Part shown: positions 51,096 to 62,713 of the stretch, one piece after another
Position numbering within the stretch: position 1 is the stretch's first letter
Layout of the letters: every line of letters starts with the position of its first letter
Assembly (NCBI RefSeq): GCF_042434745.1
Contig: NZ_JBHLSS010000036.1
Strand: one strand, 5' to 3'
Source: Azotobacter paspali
Lineage (GTDB): Bacteria; Pseudomonadota; Gammaproteobacteria; Pseudomonadales; Pseudomonadaceae
DNA length: 64,000 bases
Position numbers and translations under genes: made by a program
Notes under the pieces: model-generated
What the model saw: only the letters and a program-made list of their open reading frames with translations
Database searches by the model: none
What the model was told of the DNA's origin: nothing

Positions 51096-54000
51096 ATGGA
51101 GCGAGTGTTGATAGTGATGGGGAATGTGATCGTTGAAGTCGAAGATGTTCCACTTGCCGCGCTGGATCGGTCCGCACTAGTTACCGCGCTGATCGACGAG
51201 CGAAACCGCGTGGTGTTTTTCAGTCAGGCTGCGGAGCGGCTATGGGGGCTCGGGCGCGATGAAGTGCTGGGGCGGGACGCGGGGCTGGTGCTGTCGCCGG
51301 GGCTTTCCAGCAGGGGCGACATGCCGTCTTCCGGTCCCGATCTTCCCGGCTCGGGACAGACTCTGGCCGTGAAGTGCCGGGACGGTCGGCAGATAGGCGT
51401 TTTTTTCTCTCGGTCGGCCATCGAGATCGATGGCCGGCTCTTCCATCTGCTCGTGGCGCTGTCCCCTGAGGGCATGCCCGATGGAGTCATGGGTAGGACG
51501 AATCGCCAGTTGTTTATGGCGATCGATCATACCGACCAGCCAATGCTGGTCTTCAATGCGCAGCGCCAGATCGTGCACGTGAACCGTGCCTTCACCGAAT
51601 CCTTTGGCTACGAACTCGGTGAGGTACTCGGCCTGGAGCCGATGGCTGTCTTTCTCAGCCCGAATGTGTCCGCCGAGGACCTTGTACGGTACCGGGGCCT
51701 ACCATGGGGACGGGAGCGGTTCCAGACGGAAATGCTAGTCCGGCGCAAGAATGGAAGCGACTTCTGGGTTCACATATCGAGTTCGCCATTCGATGGCGAC
51801 GAGGTCGATGAACTGAATGGCTACTCGGTGGACATATTGGCCGACATCACCGAGGAGTGGCAGATTCGTAGCCTCGAGCATGAAGTACTGGAGGCCCTGA
51901 CCAGTAGCCTGTCGTTCGAGGAGGTGGGCAACTGCCTATGCCGTTGCATCGAAGCCATTGCACCGGGAGTAATCGCTTCGGTGTGGCGGATCGCGGAAGG
52001 GCGTATCCGGCCATGGGCCGCGCCGCAATTCCCACCTGAGTGCCGCGCCGCCTGGGATGGCGTGGAGATCGGCGAAGGAGTGGGAAGCTGCGGTACGACC
52101 GCTTATCGCGGCGAGCCGGTGGTGGTTCGCGACATCGCTTCCGACACTTTGTGGGCGTCGTACAAACACCTGATCCTGCCCTATGGCCTGCGGGCTTGCT
52201 GGAGCTATCCGGTGAAGCGGCGCGACGGTAGCGTGGCCGGTACCTTCGCCTTCTATTTCAGGGAGGGGCGCGGGTCCGATTCCTATCTGGAACGCATCGC
52301 CGAAGCCAGTGTGCATCTGTGCGTGTTGGCGATCGAGCGGGAGGAGGATCGCCAGCAGATGAACCGTCTGGTTCAACTCGACACGCTGACCGGCCTGCCC
52401 AATCGTAGCCATCTGCTGCGTCGCATCGATGAGCTGCTGGTATCGGCGACATGGGGCGACATCGCTTGCTTCAATCTGGGACTGGACCGTTTCAAGGATA
52501 TCAACGAGGCACTGGGTCATGCCGAAGGCGATCAGGTACTGGTGGCGATGGCCAACCGGCTTCAGCGGCATCTGAGGCCCGGTCAATTCCTCAGCCGCTC
52601 GGAGGGTGACCTGTTCGTCATTGTCGCGCCTGATTGTGATGTCCACGGCGCATCACTGATGGCGGAACGACTCCTGCAAACCGTCGCCGAGCCGATTGTT
52701 GAGGTCGGCGGTCATGCGTTGAACCTGTCCGCCAGCGTGGGTATCAGCCTCTACCCGGAGGGTGGCCAGGATCGGGATGCCCTGCTCGCCAACGCCAAGA
52801 GCGCGATGTACCGCGTCAAGCGAACGGGCGGTGACGGCTACCAGTTCTTCATCCCGGAAATGAACCGTGCGCTGCGAGATCGCTTGTTGCTGAGTGCCGC
52901 GCTCAAGCGTGCCATCGCCAGTAATGGCCTGAGCCTGCACTATCAACCCCAGGTGTATACCGTGAGTGGCGAACTGTACGGTTTCGAGGCGCTGGCGCGC
53001 TGGCACGACGACGAGTTCGGCGAGATTCCACCGGCGAAGTTCATCGGCCTGGCCGAAGAGACGGGCCAGATCGAGGCCATCGGCCGCTGGGCTCTGCGTG
53101 AGGCCTGTCGGCAACTGGCCGAGTGGCGGAAGGCGGGAGCCATAGTACCGACGGTGTCGGTCAATCTGTCGCCGATCAACTTCCATAGCCGGGATCTGCC
53201 GGAGTTCGTGGCCGGCTTGTTGCACGAGTTCGCATTGTCAGGCCCCAGCCTGACCATCGAGATTACCGAAAGCACGATGATGGCGCTGACCCCGGAGATG
53301 CTGGATATCGTGCACGGCATCCGTTCGCTCGGAGTCGGTTTGTCGGTGGATGATTTCGGCACCGGCTTTTCCAGTTTGTCCAACCTCATCAATCTGCCGG
53401 TAACCGAAGTCAAGATCGACCGCAGTTTCATCGACAAGTGCCTGGAGGAAAACCGCCTGCAATCCCTGGTGGCGGCAGTAGTCGGAATTGGGTTCAGCCT
53501 GGACCTCACCGTCGTGGCCGAGGGGGTCGAGACCCGCGAACAGCGCGACCTGCTCAGCGAATACCGTTGCCCGGTGCTCCAGGGCTACATTTTTTCGCGC
53601 CCCATGAGCCCCTGTGAGGCCTTCAAATGGCTTTTTGAGGGAGGGGGCGAGCCCTTGGAGGGCTGCCATAGGAGCTTGCAGAGGGATTCCTTGTGGTTTC
53701 GAGAGGAAGTCGTGAAGTCTTGGCTGAAGGTGTTCTACCCGGTATTGCCCCGAGTCCTCGATGCGTTGCCTCTCGCCGTGTCGTGGGCTGCGATACCGGG
53801 TGCCCATATCCAGTACGGCAATCGGGCGTTCGACCAGTTATTCGGCTACCCGTCCGGTCATTTCCAAACGGCGAACCAACTGATCGAGGAAGCCTACATT
53901 CATGAACGACAGCGCGACCTGTTGCGCAGACTTTGGAACGATTTCGCGTTACCGAGCGATGCGTCGGGGCTGATGAGTATTCCCGAGGTCGAGGTCGACA

Positions 54001-54134
54001 TCCTGGCTGGGGACGGTCAGATGCGGACAGTGCTGCATTGGGGGTTGATCCTGCCCGAGCAAAGGGTGGCGATCGCCTTTTACAAGGATATATCCGACTT
54101 CAAGCGCGATAGCCGGCTGCTCTCGATCCGCTGA
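51096..54134 (+). CDS. DosP-like PAS-PAS-GAF-GGDEF-EAL cyclic-di-GMP phosphodiesterase, 3' end altered
   Basis: Domain order matches E. coli DosP: PAS (25-125), PAS (135-255; RAFTESFGYELGEVLGLEPM), GAF-like (260-410), GGDEF (425-585), EAL (600-845). The GGDEF signature is degenerate (SRSEGDLFVIV), so cyclase activity is unlikely. The EAL domain keeps GFEALARW, EITEST, VDDFGTGFSS, VKIDRSFI, VVAEGVETRE and QGYIFSRP, so it should hydrolyse c-di-GMP. The first PAS lacks a histidine in the region holding the DosP heme ligand. An extra PAS (880-1005) follows EAL, then the frame stops just before an out-of-frame DPLTKVANRRGLQ, the start of another GGDEF domain. The start is uncertain (ATG 51096 or 51117). 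Confidence 0.85.
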   Translation: MERVLIVMGNVIVEVEDVPLAALDRSALVTALIDERNRVVFFSQAAERLWGLGRDEVLGRDAGLVLSPGLSSRGDMPSSGPDLPGSGQTLAVKCRDGRQIGVFFSRSAIEIDGRLFHLLVALSPEGMPDGVMGRTNRQLFMAIDHTDQPMLVFNAQRQIVHVNRAFTESFGYELGEVLGLEPMAVFLSPNVSAEDLVRYRGLPWGRERFQTEMLVRRKNGSDFWVHISSSPFDGDEVDELNGYSVDILADITEEWQIRSLEHEVLEALTSSLSFEEVGNCLCRCIEAIAPGVIASVWRIAEGRIRPWAAPQFPPECRAAWDGVEIGEGVGSCGTTAYRGEPVVVRDIASDTLWASYKHLILPYGLRACWSYPVKRRDGSVAGTFAFYFREGRGSDSYLERIAEASVHLCVLAIEREEDRQQMNRLVQLDTLTGLPNRSHLLRRIDELLVSATWGDIACFNLGLDRFKDINEALGHAEGDQVLVAMANRLQRHLRPGQFLSRSEGDLFVIVAPDCDVHGASLMAERLLQTVAEPIVEVGGHALNLSASVGISLYPEGGQDRDALLANAKSAMYRVKRTGGDGYQFFIPEMNRALRDRLLLSAALKRAIASNGLSLHYQPQVYTVSGELYGFEALARWHDDEFGEIPPAKFIGLAEETGQIEAIGRWALREACRQLAEWRKAGAIVPTVSVNLSPINFHSRDLPEFVAGLLHEFALSGPSLTIEITESTMMALTPEMLDIVHGIRSLGVGLSVDDFGTGFSSLSNLINLPVTEVKIDRSFIDKCLEENRLQSLVAAVVGIGFSLDLTVVAEGVETREQRDLLSEYRCPVLQGYIFSRPMSPCEAFKWLFEGGGEPLEGCHRSLQRDSLWFREEVVKSWLKVFYPVLPRVLDALPLAVSWAAIPGAHIQYGNRAFDQLFGYPSGHFQTANQLIEEAYIHERQRDLLRRLWNDFALPSDASGLMSIPEVEVDILAGDGQMRTVLHWGLILPEQRVAIAFYKDISDFKRDSRLLSIR

Positions 54135-54190
54135 CCAAGGTCGCCAACCGGCGCGGTCTGCAAGACTGGTGGCGCAACGAAACCTCGCGA
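54128..54190 (+). pseudogene. Frameshifted stub of a second GGDEF domain
   Basis: In the frame offset from the DosP-like gene, DPLTKVANRRGLQDWWRNE and a few more residues match the opening of a diguanylate cyclase domain as normally found after a PAS. The rest of the domain is absent before hutU. Confidence 0.65.
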
Positions 54191-54327
54191 ATCGCCGCCC
54201 GGCCCGGCGCCATTCGCCGCGGTTCGCGGAGTCGTGTCGGCGGGCGGAAAGGGCCGGCCAGCGGTCGGGCGCCATCGATGCGCCTCCATCCGCTGGCCCG
54301 CCGACTCTTGGCGACTATGCTTGAGGC

Positions 54328-56040
54328 ATGTTCCGGCGATCCAGGCGTGAGGATGCCCCCATGCGCGAAGTCTTCCACAAGTACCGCGACATCGAGATCC
54401 GTGCCCCGCGCGGCACCGCTCTGAACGCCAAGAGCTGGCTCTGCGAGGCACCGCTGCGCCTGTTGATGAACAACCTCGATCCCGAGGTAGCGGAGAACCC
54501 GAAGGAATTGGTGGTCTACGGCGGCATCGGCCGGGCGGCGCGCAACTGGGAGTGCTTCGACAGAATCGTCGAGTGCCTGAAGAACCTGGAGGAGGACGAA
54601 ACCCTGCTGATCCAGTCGGGCAAGCCGGTGGGGGTGTTCCGCACCCAGCGCGATGCGCCGCGGGTGCTGATCGCCAACTCCAACCTGGTGCCGCACTGGG
54701 CTACTTGGGAGCACTTCCACGAGCTGGATGCCAGGGGCCTTGCCATGTTCGGGCAGATGACCGCCGGCAGTTGGATCTACATCGGCAGCCAGGGCATCGT
54801 CCAGGGCACCTTCGAGACCTTCGTCGAGGCCGGCCGCCAGCATTACGGCGGCGATTTGCGTGGGCGCTGGCTACTCAGTGCGGGCCTGGGCGGCATGGGT
54901 GGCGCTCAGCCGCTGGCGGCGACCCTGGCCGGGGCCAGCGCGTTGCTGGTCGAGTGCCAGCAGAGCCGTATCGACTTCCGCCTGAAGACCGGCTACCTGG
55001 ACGAGCAGGCGCGCGACCTGGACGACGCCCTGGCGCGCATCGCCCGCTACCGCGGCGCAGGGCGGGCCGTGTCGGTCGGCCTCTGTGCGAATGCCGCGGA
55101 CATCCTGCCGGAGCTGGTGCGTCGTGGTGTGCGCCCGGACTTGGTCACCGACCAGACCAGTGCCCATGATCCGCTCAACGGCTACCTGCCCAGAGGCTGG
55201 AGCTGGGTCGAGTACCGCGAGCGTGCATCCCGCTCGCCGGCGGCGACCGTCGCGGCGGTCAAGCGCTCGATAGCCGAGCATGTGCAGGCCATGCTGGCCT
55301 TTCACGAACTGGGTGTGCCGGTGTTCGACTACGGCAACAACATCCGCCAGATGGCCAAGGACGAGGGCGTGGAGAATGCCTTCGACTTCCCCGGCTTCGT
55401 GCCGGCCTATATCCGTCCGCTGTTCTGCCGGGGGATCGGTCCGTTCCGTTGGGTGGCGCTGTCGGGCGAGGCCGAGGACATCCACCGCACCGATGCCAAG
55501 GTCAAGGAACTGATCCCCGACGATCCGCACCTGCACCGCTGGCTGGACATGGCCCGCGAGCGTATCTGCTTCCAGGGACTGCCGGCGCGCATCTGCTGGG
55601 TCGGCCTCGGCCAGCGCGCCCGGCTCGGGCTGGCCTTCAACGAGATGGTCCGGCGCGGCGAACTCAAGGCCCCGGTGGTCATCGGTCGCGACCATCTCGA
55701 CTCTGGTTCGGTGGCCAGCCCGAACCGCGAGACCGAGGCCATGCGCGACGGCTCGGACGCGGTGTCCGATTGGCCGCTGCTCAATGCCCTGCTGAATACG
55801 GCGAGCGGTGCCACCTGGGTGTCCCTGCACCACGGCGGCGGCGTCGGCATGGGCTACTCGCAGCACGCCGGGGTGGCCATCGTCTGCGACGGCACGGATG
55901 AGGCCGCGGCACGCATCGCCCGCGTCCTGCACAACGATCCGGCCAGCGGGGTGATGCGCCACGCCGATGCCGGCTACTCGGAAGCCATCGCCTGTGCCCG
56001 CGAGCGAGGCTTGAAGCTGCCGATGCTGGGGGACGCCTGA
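54328..56040 (+). CDS. hutU: Urocanate hydratase
   Basis: HutU converts urocanate to imidazolone propionate using tightly bound NAD. The 570-residue protein is highly conserved: LMNNLDPEVAENPKELVVYG, NSNLVPHWATWEHFHELDAR, AGSWIYIGSQGIVQGTFETF, the NAD-binding SAGLGGMGGAQPLAATLAGA, VFDYGNNIRQMAKDEG, PAYIRPLFCRGIGPFRWVAL, GRDHLDSGSVASPNRETEAM. The first start is ATG 54328; ATG 54361 (MREVFHKYRDIEIRAPRG) fits the family length better. hutI and hutG follow; hutH is not in the window. Confidence 0.96.
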   Translation: MFRRSRREDAPMREVFHKYRDIEIRAPRGTALNAKSWLCEAPLRLLMNNLDPEVAENPKELVVYGGIGRAARNWECFDRIVECLKNLEEDETLLIQSGKPVGVFRTQRDAPRVLIANSNLVPHWATWEHFHELDARGLAMFGQMTAGSWIYIGSQGIVQGTFETFVEAGRQHYGGDLRGRWLLSAGLGGMGGAQPLAATLAGASALLVECQQSRIDFRLKTGYLDEQARDLDDALARIARYRGAGRAVSVGLCANAADILPELVRRGVRPDLVTDQTSAHDPLNGYLPRGWSWVEYRERASRSPAATVAAVKRSIAEHVQAMLAFHELGVPVFDYGNNIRQMAKDEGVENAFDFPGFVPAYIRPLFCRGIGPFRWVALSGEAEDIHRTDAKVKELIPDDPHLHRWLDMARERICFQGLPARICWVGLGQRARLGLAFNEMVRRGELKAPVVIGRDHLDSGSVASPNRETEAMRDGSDAVSDWPLLNALLNTASGATWVSLHHGGGVGMGYSQHAGVAIVCDGTDEAAARIARVLHNDPASGVMRHADAGYSEAIACARERGLKLPMLGDA

Positions 56041-56131
56041 TGGGGCGTCAGCGCGGTGCATCGCCCTCTTCCGGGCCTGGGAGAGGGGAGAAACACGGAT
56101 CGATTCATAAGCGCCGGAGGGGACGAGGGCG

Positions 56132-57343
56132 ATGACCGACACCCGTTGCTGGTTCCACTGCCATGCCGCCACCATGAAGGGCGGTCACTACTCGGTGATC
56201 GAGGATGCTGCGATCCTCGCTCGCGGCGAGCGGATCGCCTGGATCGGCCCGCGCGATGTCTTGCCGCCCGGCGATTGCCAAGCCGTCGACCTCGGCGGCG
56301 CCTGGGTCACGCCGGGGCTGATCGATTGTCACACCCATCTGGTGTTCGCCGGCGAGCGCAGCGCCGAGTTCGAGTTGCGTTTGGAAGGTGCCAGCTACGC
56401 CGAAATCGCCGCCCATGGCGGCGGCATCCTCAGCACGCTGCGCGCCACCCGGGCAGCCAGCGAGGAGCAGTTGCTCGACGGCGCGTTGCGCCGCGCCCGC
56501 CAGTTGCTGCGCGACGGGGTGACCTGCCTGGAGGTGAAGTCCGGCTATGGCCTCGACCTGCCCGGCGAGCGCAAGCAGTTGCGCGTCGCCCGCCGGCTCG
56601 CCGAGCGCCTGCCGCTGACGGTGCGCACTACCTGCCTGGCCGCCCATGCCGTGCCGCCGGAATACGCCGGGCGCGCCGACGCCTATATCGAGCATGTCTG
56701 CACCGAGCTGCTCCCAGCGTTGGTCGACGAGGGCCTGGTGGATGCGGTGGACGCCTACTGCGAGCATCTGGCCTTCTCGCCGGAGCAGGTCGAGCGGCTG
56801 TTCCGGGCCGCCGAGGCTCTGGGCCTGCCGGTCAAATTGCACGCCGAGCAGCTTTCCGCGCTGGGCGGGACGCGGGTCGCGGCGCGCCACCGGGCGTTGT
56901 CCGCCGATCATCTGGAATACGCTGGCGAGGCGGACGTCGTCGCCTTGGCGAAGGCGGGCACGGTAGCCGTGCTGCTGCCGGCGGCCTTCTACCTGCTCGA
57001 CGAGAGCCGCCAGCCGCCGGTCGAGGCGCTGCGCCGGCACGCCGTGCCGATGGCCCTGGCCAGCGACCTCAACCCCGGCACCGCGCCGGTGCTGTCGCTG
57101 CGCCTGATGCTGGCCATGGCCTGTACCTCCTTCGGCCTAACCGCCGAGGAGGCCCTGGCCGGGGTCACCCTGCACGCGGCCCGCGCCCTCGGCCTGGCCG
57201 ACGACCATGGCAGCCTGGAGCCGGGCAAGTACGCCGATTTCGTCGCCTGGGACATCCATCGTCCGGCCGAGCTGGCCTACTGGCTGGGCGGCGAGCTGTC
57301 CAGGCGGATCGTCTTTCACGGAAAGGAAGTCAGCCATGGATGA
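56132..57343 (+). CDS. hutI: Imidazolonepropionase
   Basis: HutI hydrolyses imidazolone propionate to N-formimino-glutamate. It is a metal-dependent amidohydrolase of 403 residues: TPGLIDCHTHLVFAGERSAE with the metal-binding HTH, HGGGILSTLRATRAASEEQL, GVTCLEVKSGYGLDLPGERK, TCLAAHAVPPEYAGRADAYI, CEHLAFSPEQVERLF, ALASDLNPGTAPVLSLRLML. Its stop overlaps the hutG start by eight bases. Confidence 0.96.
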   Translation: MTDTRCWFHCHAATMKGGHYSVIEDAAILARGERIAWIGPRDVLPPGDCQAVDLGGAWVTPGLIDCHTHLVFAGERSAEFELRLEGASYAEIAAHGGGILSTLRATRAASEEQLLDGALRRARQLLRDGVTCLEVKSGYGLDLPGERKQLRVARRLAERLPLTVRTTCLAAHAVPPEYAGRADAYIEHVCTELLPALVDEGLVDAVDAYCEHLAFSPEQVERLFRAAEALGLPVKLHAEQLSALGGTRVAARHRALSADHLEYAGEADVVALAKAGTVAVLLPAAFYLLDESRQPPVEALRRHAVPMALASDLNPGTAPVLSLRLMLAMACTSFGLTAEEALAGVTLHAARALGLADDHGSLEPGKYADFVAWDIHRPAELAYWLGGELSRRIVFHGKEVSHG

Positions 57344-58145
57344 AGTCCTGGAGTTCAGTCGCGGCCGGACGCCGCTGTTGATCGGCATGCCCCACGCCGG
57401 CACCCTTCTTACTCCCGAAGTCGAGGCCGCCCTGGTGCCGGCAGCCCGCAGCCTGCCGGACACCGACTGGCACCTGCCGCGGCTCTACGATTTCGCTGCC
57501 GGGCTGGGCGCGAGCCTGCTGGCGGGGCGCTATTCACGCTACGTGGTGGATCTCAACCGTCCGCCGGACGACAGCCCGCTGTACGCCAGTGCGACCACCG
57601 GGCTGTTCCCCACGACCTTGCTCGACGGCACGCCGCTGTTCCAGCCGGGTAGGGCGCCCGCTACCGCGCTGCGCGCCGAGTATCTGCAGCGCGTCTGGCG
57701 GCCCTACCACGAAACCCTGGCGGCCGAGCTGGCGCGGCTGAAGGCGGAGTTCGGCTATGCGCTGCTGTTCGATGCCCACTCGATCCGCGCCGTGGTGCCC
57801 TGGTTGTTCGAGGGCCGGTTGCCCGACCTCAACCTGGGCACCCATTCCGGTGCCAGTTGCGATCCGCGCCTGGCCGAGCGGCTGATGGCGGTGTGCGCGG
57901 CGGCCGAGGGATACGGTTGCGTGCTCGACGGGCGCTTCAAGGGTGGCTACATCACCCGCCACTACGGCTGGCCGGAGCAGGGCATCCATGCCGTGCAATT
58001 GGAGCTGGTCCAGTGTCGCTACATGGAGGAGCAGGAGCCTTTCCGCTACCGCGAGGATCTCGCCGGGCCGACCCGCGGCGTACTGCGCGCACTGCTGGAG
58101 GCCATGCTGGCCTGGGGCTGGGAACAGGGGCACCGCAGCCGGTGA
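57336..58145 (+). CDS. hutG: N-formylglutamate deformylase
   Basis: HutG releases glutamate from N-formylglutamate, the last step of the pathway variant using deimination of formiminoglutamate (HutF). The 269 residues show LLIGMPHAGTLLTPEVEAAL, YVVDLNRPPDDSPLYASATT, LLFDAHSIRAVVPWLFEGRL, LNLGTHSGASCDPRLAERLM and GGYITRHYGWPEQGIHAVQL. Presence of this enzyme implies a HutF elsewhere. Confidence 0.95.
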   Translation: MDEVLEFSRGRTPLLIGMPHAGTLLTPEVEAALVPAARSLPDTDWHLPRLYDFAAGLGASLLAGRYSRYVVDLNRPPDDSPLYASATTGLFPTTLLDGTPLFQPGRAPATALRAEYLQRVWRPYHETLAAELARLKAEFGYALLFDAHSIRAVVPWLFEGRLPDLNLGTHSGASCDPRLAERLMAVCAAAEGYGCVLDGRFKGGYITRHYGWPEQGIHAVQLELVQCRYMEEQEPFRYREDLAGPTRGVLRALLEAMLAWGWEQGHRSR

Positions 58146-58341
58146 TGTGCGACGGTGCGCCGTCGACGCCTTGTAAGTCATTGTTTAAACTCGCCGACGT
58201 CCTTCATGCGAGTGTGCCTTTGCCGCTCGCGTATCTATTTTCCCGGACTTCCGTTGGACAACCGCCGGGGCCCGGATGCGGCGGACCGCGCGTCTCGCTG
58301 AAAACGATCCCCAATACTTCAATAACAAGGAGCTTCACTTC

Positions 58342-59457
58342 ATGACGATGGTGCGAAAAGGAATCCTGGCTTTCGCGGTCTCGGCCGCGCTGGGCTTGTC
58401 CCCGGCGCTTCGGGCTGACGTGCTGATCGGCGTCGCCGGCCCGCACACCGGATCCAATGCCGCCTTCGGCGAACAATACTGGCGTGGCGCCAGCCAGGCC
58501 GCGGCCGACATCAACGCCACCGGCGGGATCAACGGCGAGCCGGTCAAGCTGATCAAAGGCGACGATGCCTGCGAACCGAAGCAGGCCGTGGCTGTGGCCA
58601 ACCGGCTGGTCGACCAGGACAAGGTCGCTGCGGTGATCGGCCACTTCTGTTCTTCCTCGACTATTCCGGCCTCCGATGTCTACGACGAGGCGGGCATCAT
58701 CGCCATCACCCCCGGCTCGACCAACCCGCAGCTCACCGAGCGCGGCCTGACCGGCATATTTCGCATGTGCGGCCGCGACGACCAGCAGGGCCGGGTCGCC
58801 GCCGACTTCATCGTCGACACCTTGAAAGGCAAGCGCGTGGCGGTCATCCACGACAAGGATACCTATGGCCAGGGTATCGCCAACTCCGCCCGCGCCCAGT
58901 TGGCCAAGCGCGGCGTCAGTGCCGTGCTCTACGAGGGCCTGACCCGTGGCGAGAAGGATTTCAACGCGCTGGTCACCAAGCTGCGCGGCGCCAACGTCGA
59001 TGTGGTCTACTTCGGTGGCCTGTACACCGAGGCCGGCCCACTGTTACGGCAGATGCGCGAGCAGGGGCTAACCGCCAGCTTCGTTTCCGATGACGGTGTC
59101 GTCACCGACGAACTGGTCACCACCGCCGGCGGTCCGCAGTACGTCAAGGGCGCCTTCATGACCTTCGGCGCCGACCCGCGCAAGCTCCCCGAAGGCCAGG
59201 CACTGGTCGAGAAGCTGCGCGCCACCGGCTACGAGCCGGAGGGCTATACGCTGTATGCCTACGCTTCGCTGCAGGCGCTGGCCGCGGCCTTCAACGCCAC
59301 CGGCGGGACCGACTCGGAGAAGGCTTCCAAATGGTTGAAGAGCCATCCGGTGACGACCGTGATGGGAACCAAGGAATGGGATGACAAGGGCGACCTGAAG
59401 GTCAGCGACTACGTCATTTATGAGTGGGACGACCAGGGCAAGTATCATCAGAAGTGA
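58342..59457 (+). CDS. livK: LIV/HAAT-type ABC transporter periplasmic binding protein
   Basis: This is the substrate-binding component of a branched-chain or hydrophobic amino acid importer. It has a signal peptide (GILAFAVSAALGLSPALRA, cleavage near residue 25) and a mature type I fold: DVLIGVAGPHTGSNAAFGEQ, INGEPVKLIKGDDACEPKQA, AVIGHFCSSSTIPASDVYDE, TPGSTNPQLTERG, VVYFGGLYTEAGPLLRQMRE. Length is 371. AAGGAG precedes the ATG. It heads a five-gene transporter set and follows hutG; Leu/Ile/Val is the family default, but histidine-related ligands are possible here. Confidence 0.93.
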   Translation: MTMVRKGILAFAVSAALGLSPALRADVLIGVAGPHTGSNAAFGEQYWRGASQAAADINATGGINGEPVKLIKGDDACEPKQAVAVANRLVDQDKVAAVIGHFCSSSTIPASDVYDEAGIIAITPGSTNPQLTERGLTGIFRMCGRDDQQGRVAADFIVDTLKGKRVAVIHDKDTYGQGIANSARAQLAKRGVSAVLYEGLTRGEKDFNALVTKLRGANVDVVYFGGLYTEAGPLLRQMREQGLTASFVSDDGVVTDELVTTAGGPQYVKGAFMTFGADPRKLPEGQALVEKLRATGYEPEGYTLYAYASLQALAAAFNATGGTDSEKASKWLKSHPVTTVMGTKEWDDKGDLKVSDYVIYEWDDQGKYHQK

Positions 59458-59649
59458 CGCCGCCCCGGCCCGGCGTAGGGGGGGAGACGACCGCAGGTCC
59501 TTTCCACCGGCCGGCGGTGCGCTCCGTCGGAAAACCGCTGCGCGGGTTTTCCACGGGGTGGCCATTTTACGCGGTGGCCATCCCCATCCACCCCGCGGCG
59601 CTGCCCCGGCCGAACCCTCCATGAACCGCCCATAAGAAGAGACTTACGC

Positions 59650-60564
<915 letters not shown>

Positions 60565-60566
60565 GT

Positions 60567-61837
60567 ATGGCAGAGCCTTCCCTGGATATCCGCCAGCCGC
60601 TGCTCGACAGCTTGCTGGCCGGGCTGATCGCCCTGGTGGTGTTCGGCCCCATCGTCGGCGTGGTGCTCGACGGCTACAGCTTCCATCTGGAAGCCTCGCG
60701 GGTAGCCTGGATTGTCGGCACGGTGATACTCGGCCGCTTCCTCCTCAGCCTGTTCCTGCACAGCGCCGGTGGCCGCGGCTGGCTCAAGCGCTTCGAAGGC
60801 GGCGGCGCCGGCGTGCAGGTGCTGCCGCCGGATTATCGTTCGCACCTGCGCTGGCTGCCGCCGCTGGTACTGCTGGCCGCCGCGGTCTTTCCGTTCTTCG
60901 CCGGCAAGTACCTGCTCACCGTGGTCATCCTCGGCCTCATCTACGTGTTGCTCGGCCTCGGCCTGAACATCGTGGTCGGCCTCGCCGGGCTGCTTGATCT
61001 GGGCTACGTGGCCTTCTACGCCATCGGCGCCTACGGCCTGGCGCTCGGCTACGAATACCTCGGCCTCGGCTTCTGGAGCGTGCTGCCGCTGGCCGCGCTG
61101 ATGGCAGCGCTGGCCGGGGCGCTGCTCGGTTTCCCGGTACTGCGCATGCACGGCGACTACCTGGCCATCGTCACCCTGGGCTTCGGCGAGATCGTTCGCT
61201 TGGTGCTGAACAACTGGCTGTCCTTCACCGGCGGGCCGAGAGGCATGTCGGTGCCGGCGCCGACCTTCCTCGGCCTGGAATTCGGCCGGCGCGCCAAAGA
61301 CGGCGGGGTGCCGTTCCACGAGTTCTTCGGCATCGCCTACAACCCCAACCTCAAGTTCCTGTTCATCTACGTGGTGCTGCTGCTCACCGTGCTGCTGGTG
61401 CTTTACGTCAAGGGCCGGCTGGTGCGCATGCCGATCGGCCGGGCCTGGGAGGCATTGCGCGAGGACGAGATCGCCTGTCGCGCCGTGGGTCTCAACCATG
61501 TGCTGGTCAAGCTCTCGGCGTTCATGCTCGGCGCCTCCACGGCGGGGCTGGCCGGGGTGTTCTTCGCCAGCTACCAGGGTTTCGTCAATCCGACCTCATT
61601 CACCTTCTTCGAATCGGCGCTGATCCTCGCCATCGTGGTGCTCGGCGGCATGGGCTCGACCCTGGGCGTGGTGCTCGCCGCCTTCGTGCTGACGGTGGCG
61701 CCGGAGCTGCTCAGGAGCTTCGCCGACTACCGGGTGTTGCTATTCGGCATGCTGATGGTGCTGATGATGATCTGGCGGCCGCGCGGGCTGATCCGCATCA
61801 GCCGTCGCGGTTTCGCGCGACGTCCGGGGGTGGCCCC

Positions 61838-61841
<4 letters not shown>
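60567..61841 (+). CDS. livM: Branched-chain amino acid ABC transporter permease LivM
   Basis: The second permease, 424 residues, has an N-terminal extension of about 95 residues with two extra helices, as in pseudomonad BraE. The core shows LGLGLNIVVGLAGLLDLGYV, YAIGAYGLALGYEYLGLGFW, LRMHGDYLAIVTLGFGEIVR, RAWEALREDEIACRAVGLNH (coupling loop) and ALILAIVVLGGMGSTLGVVL. The ATG at 60567 follows GGCGAAGG; the stop overlaps livG by four bases. Confidence 0.95.
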
Positions 61842-62709
<868 letters not shown>

Positions 62710-62713
<4 letters not shown>

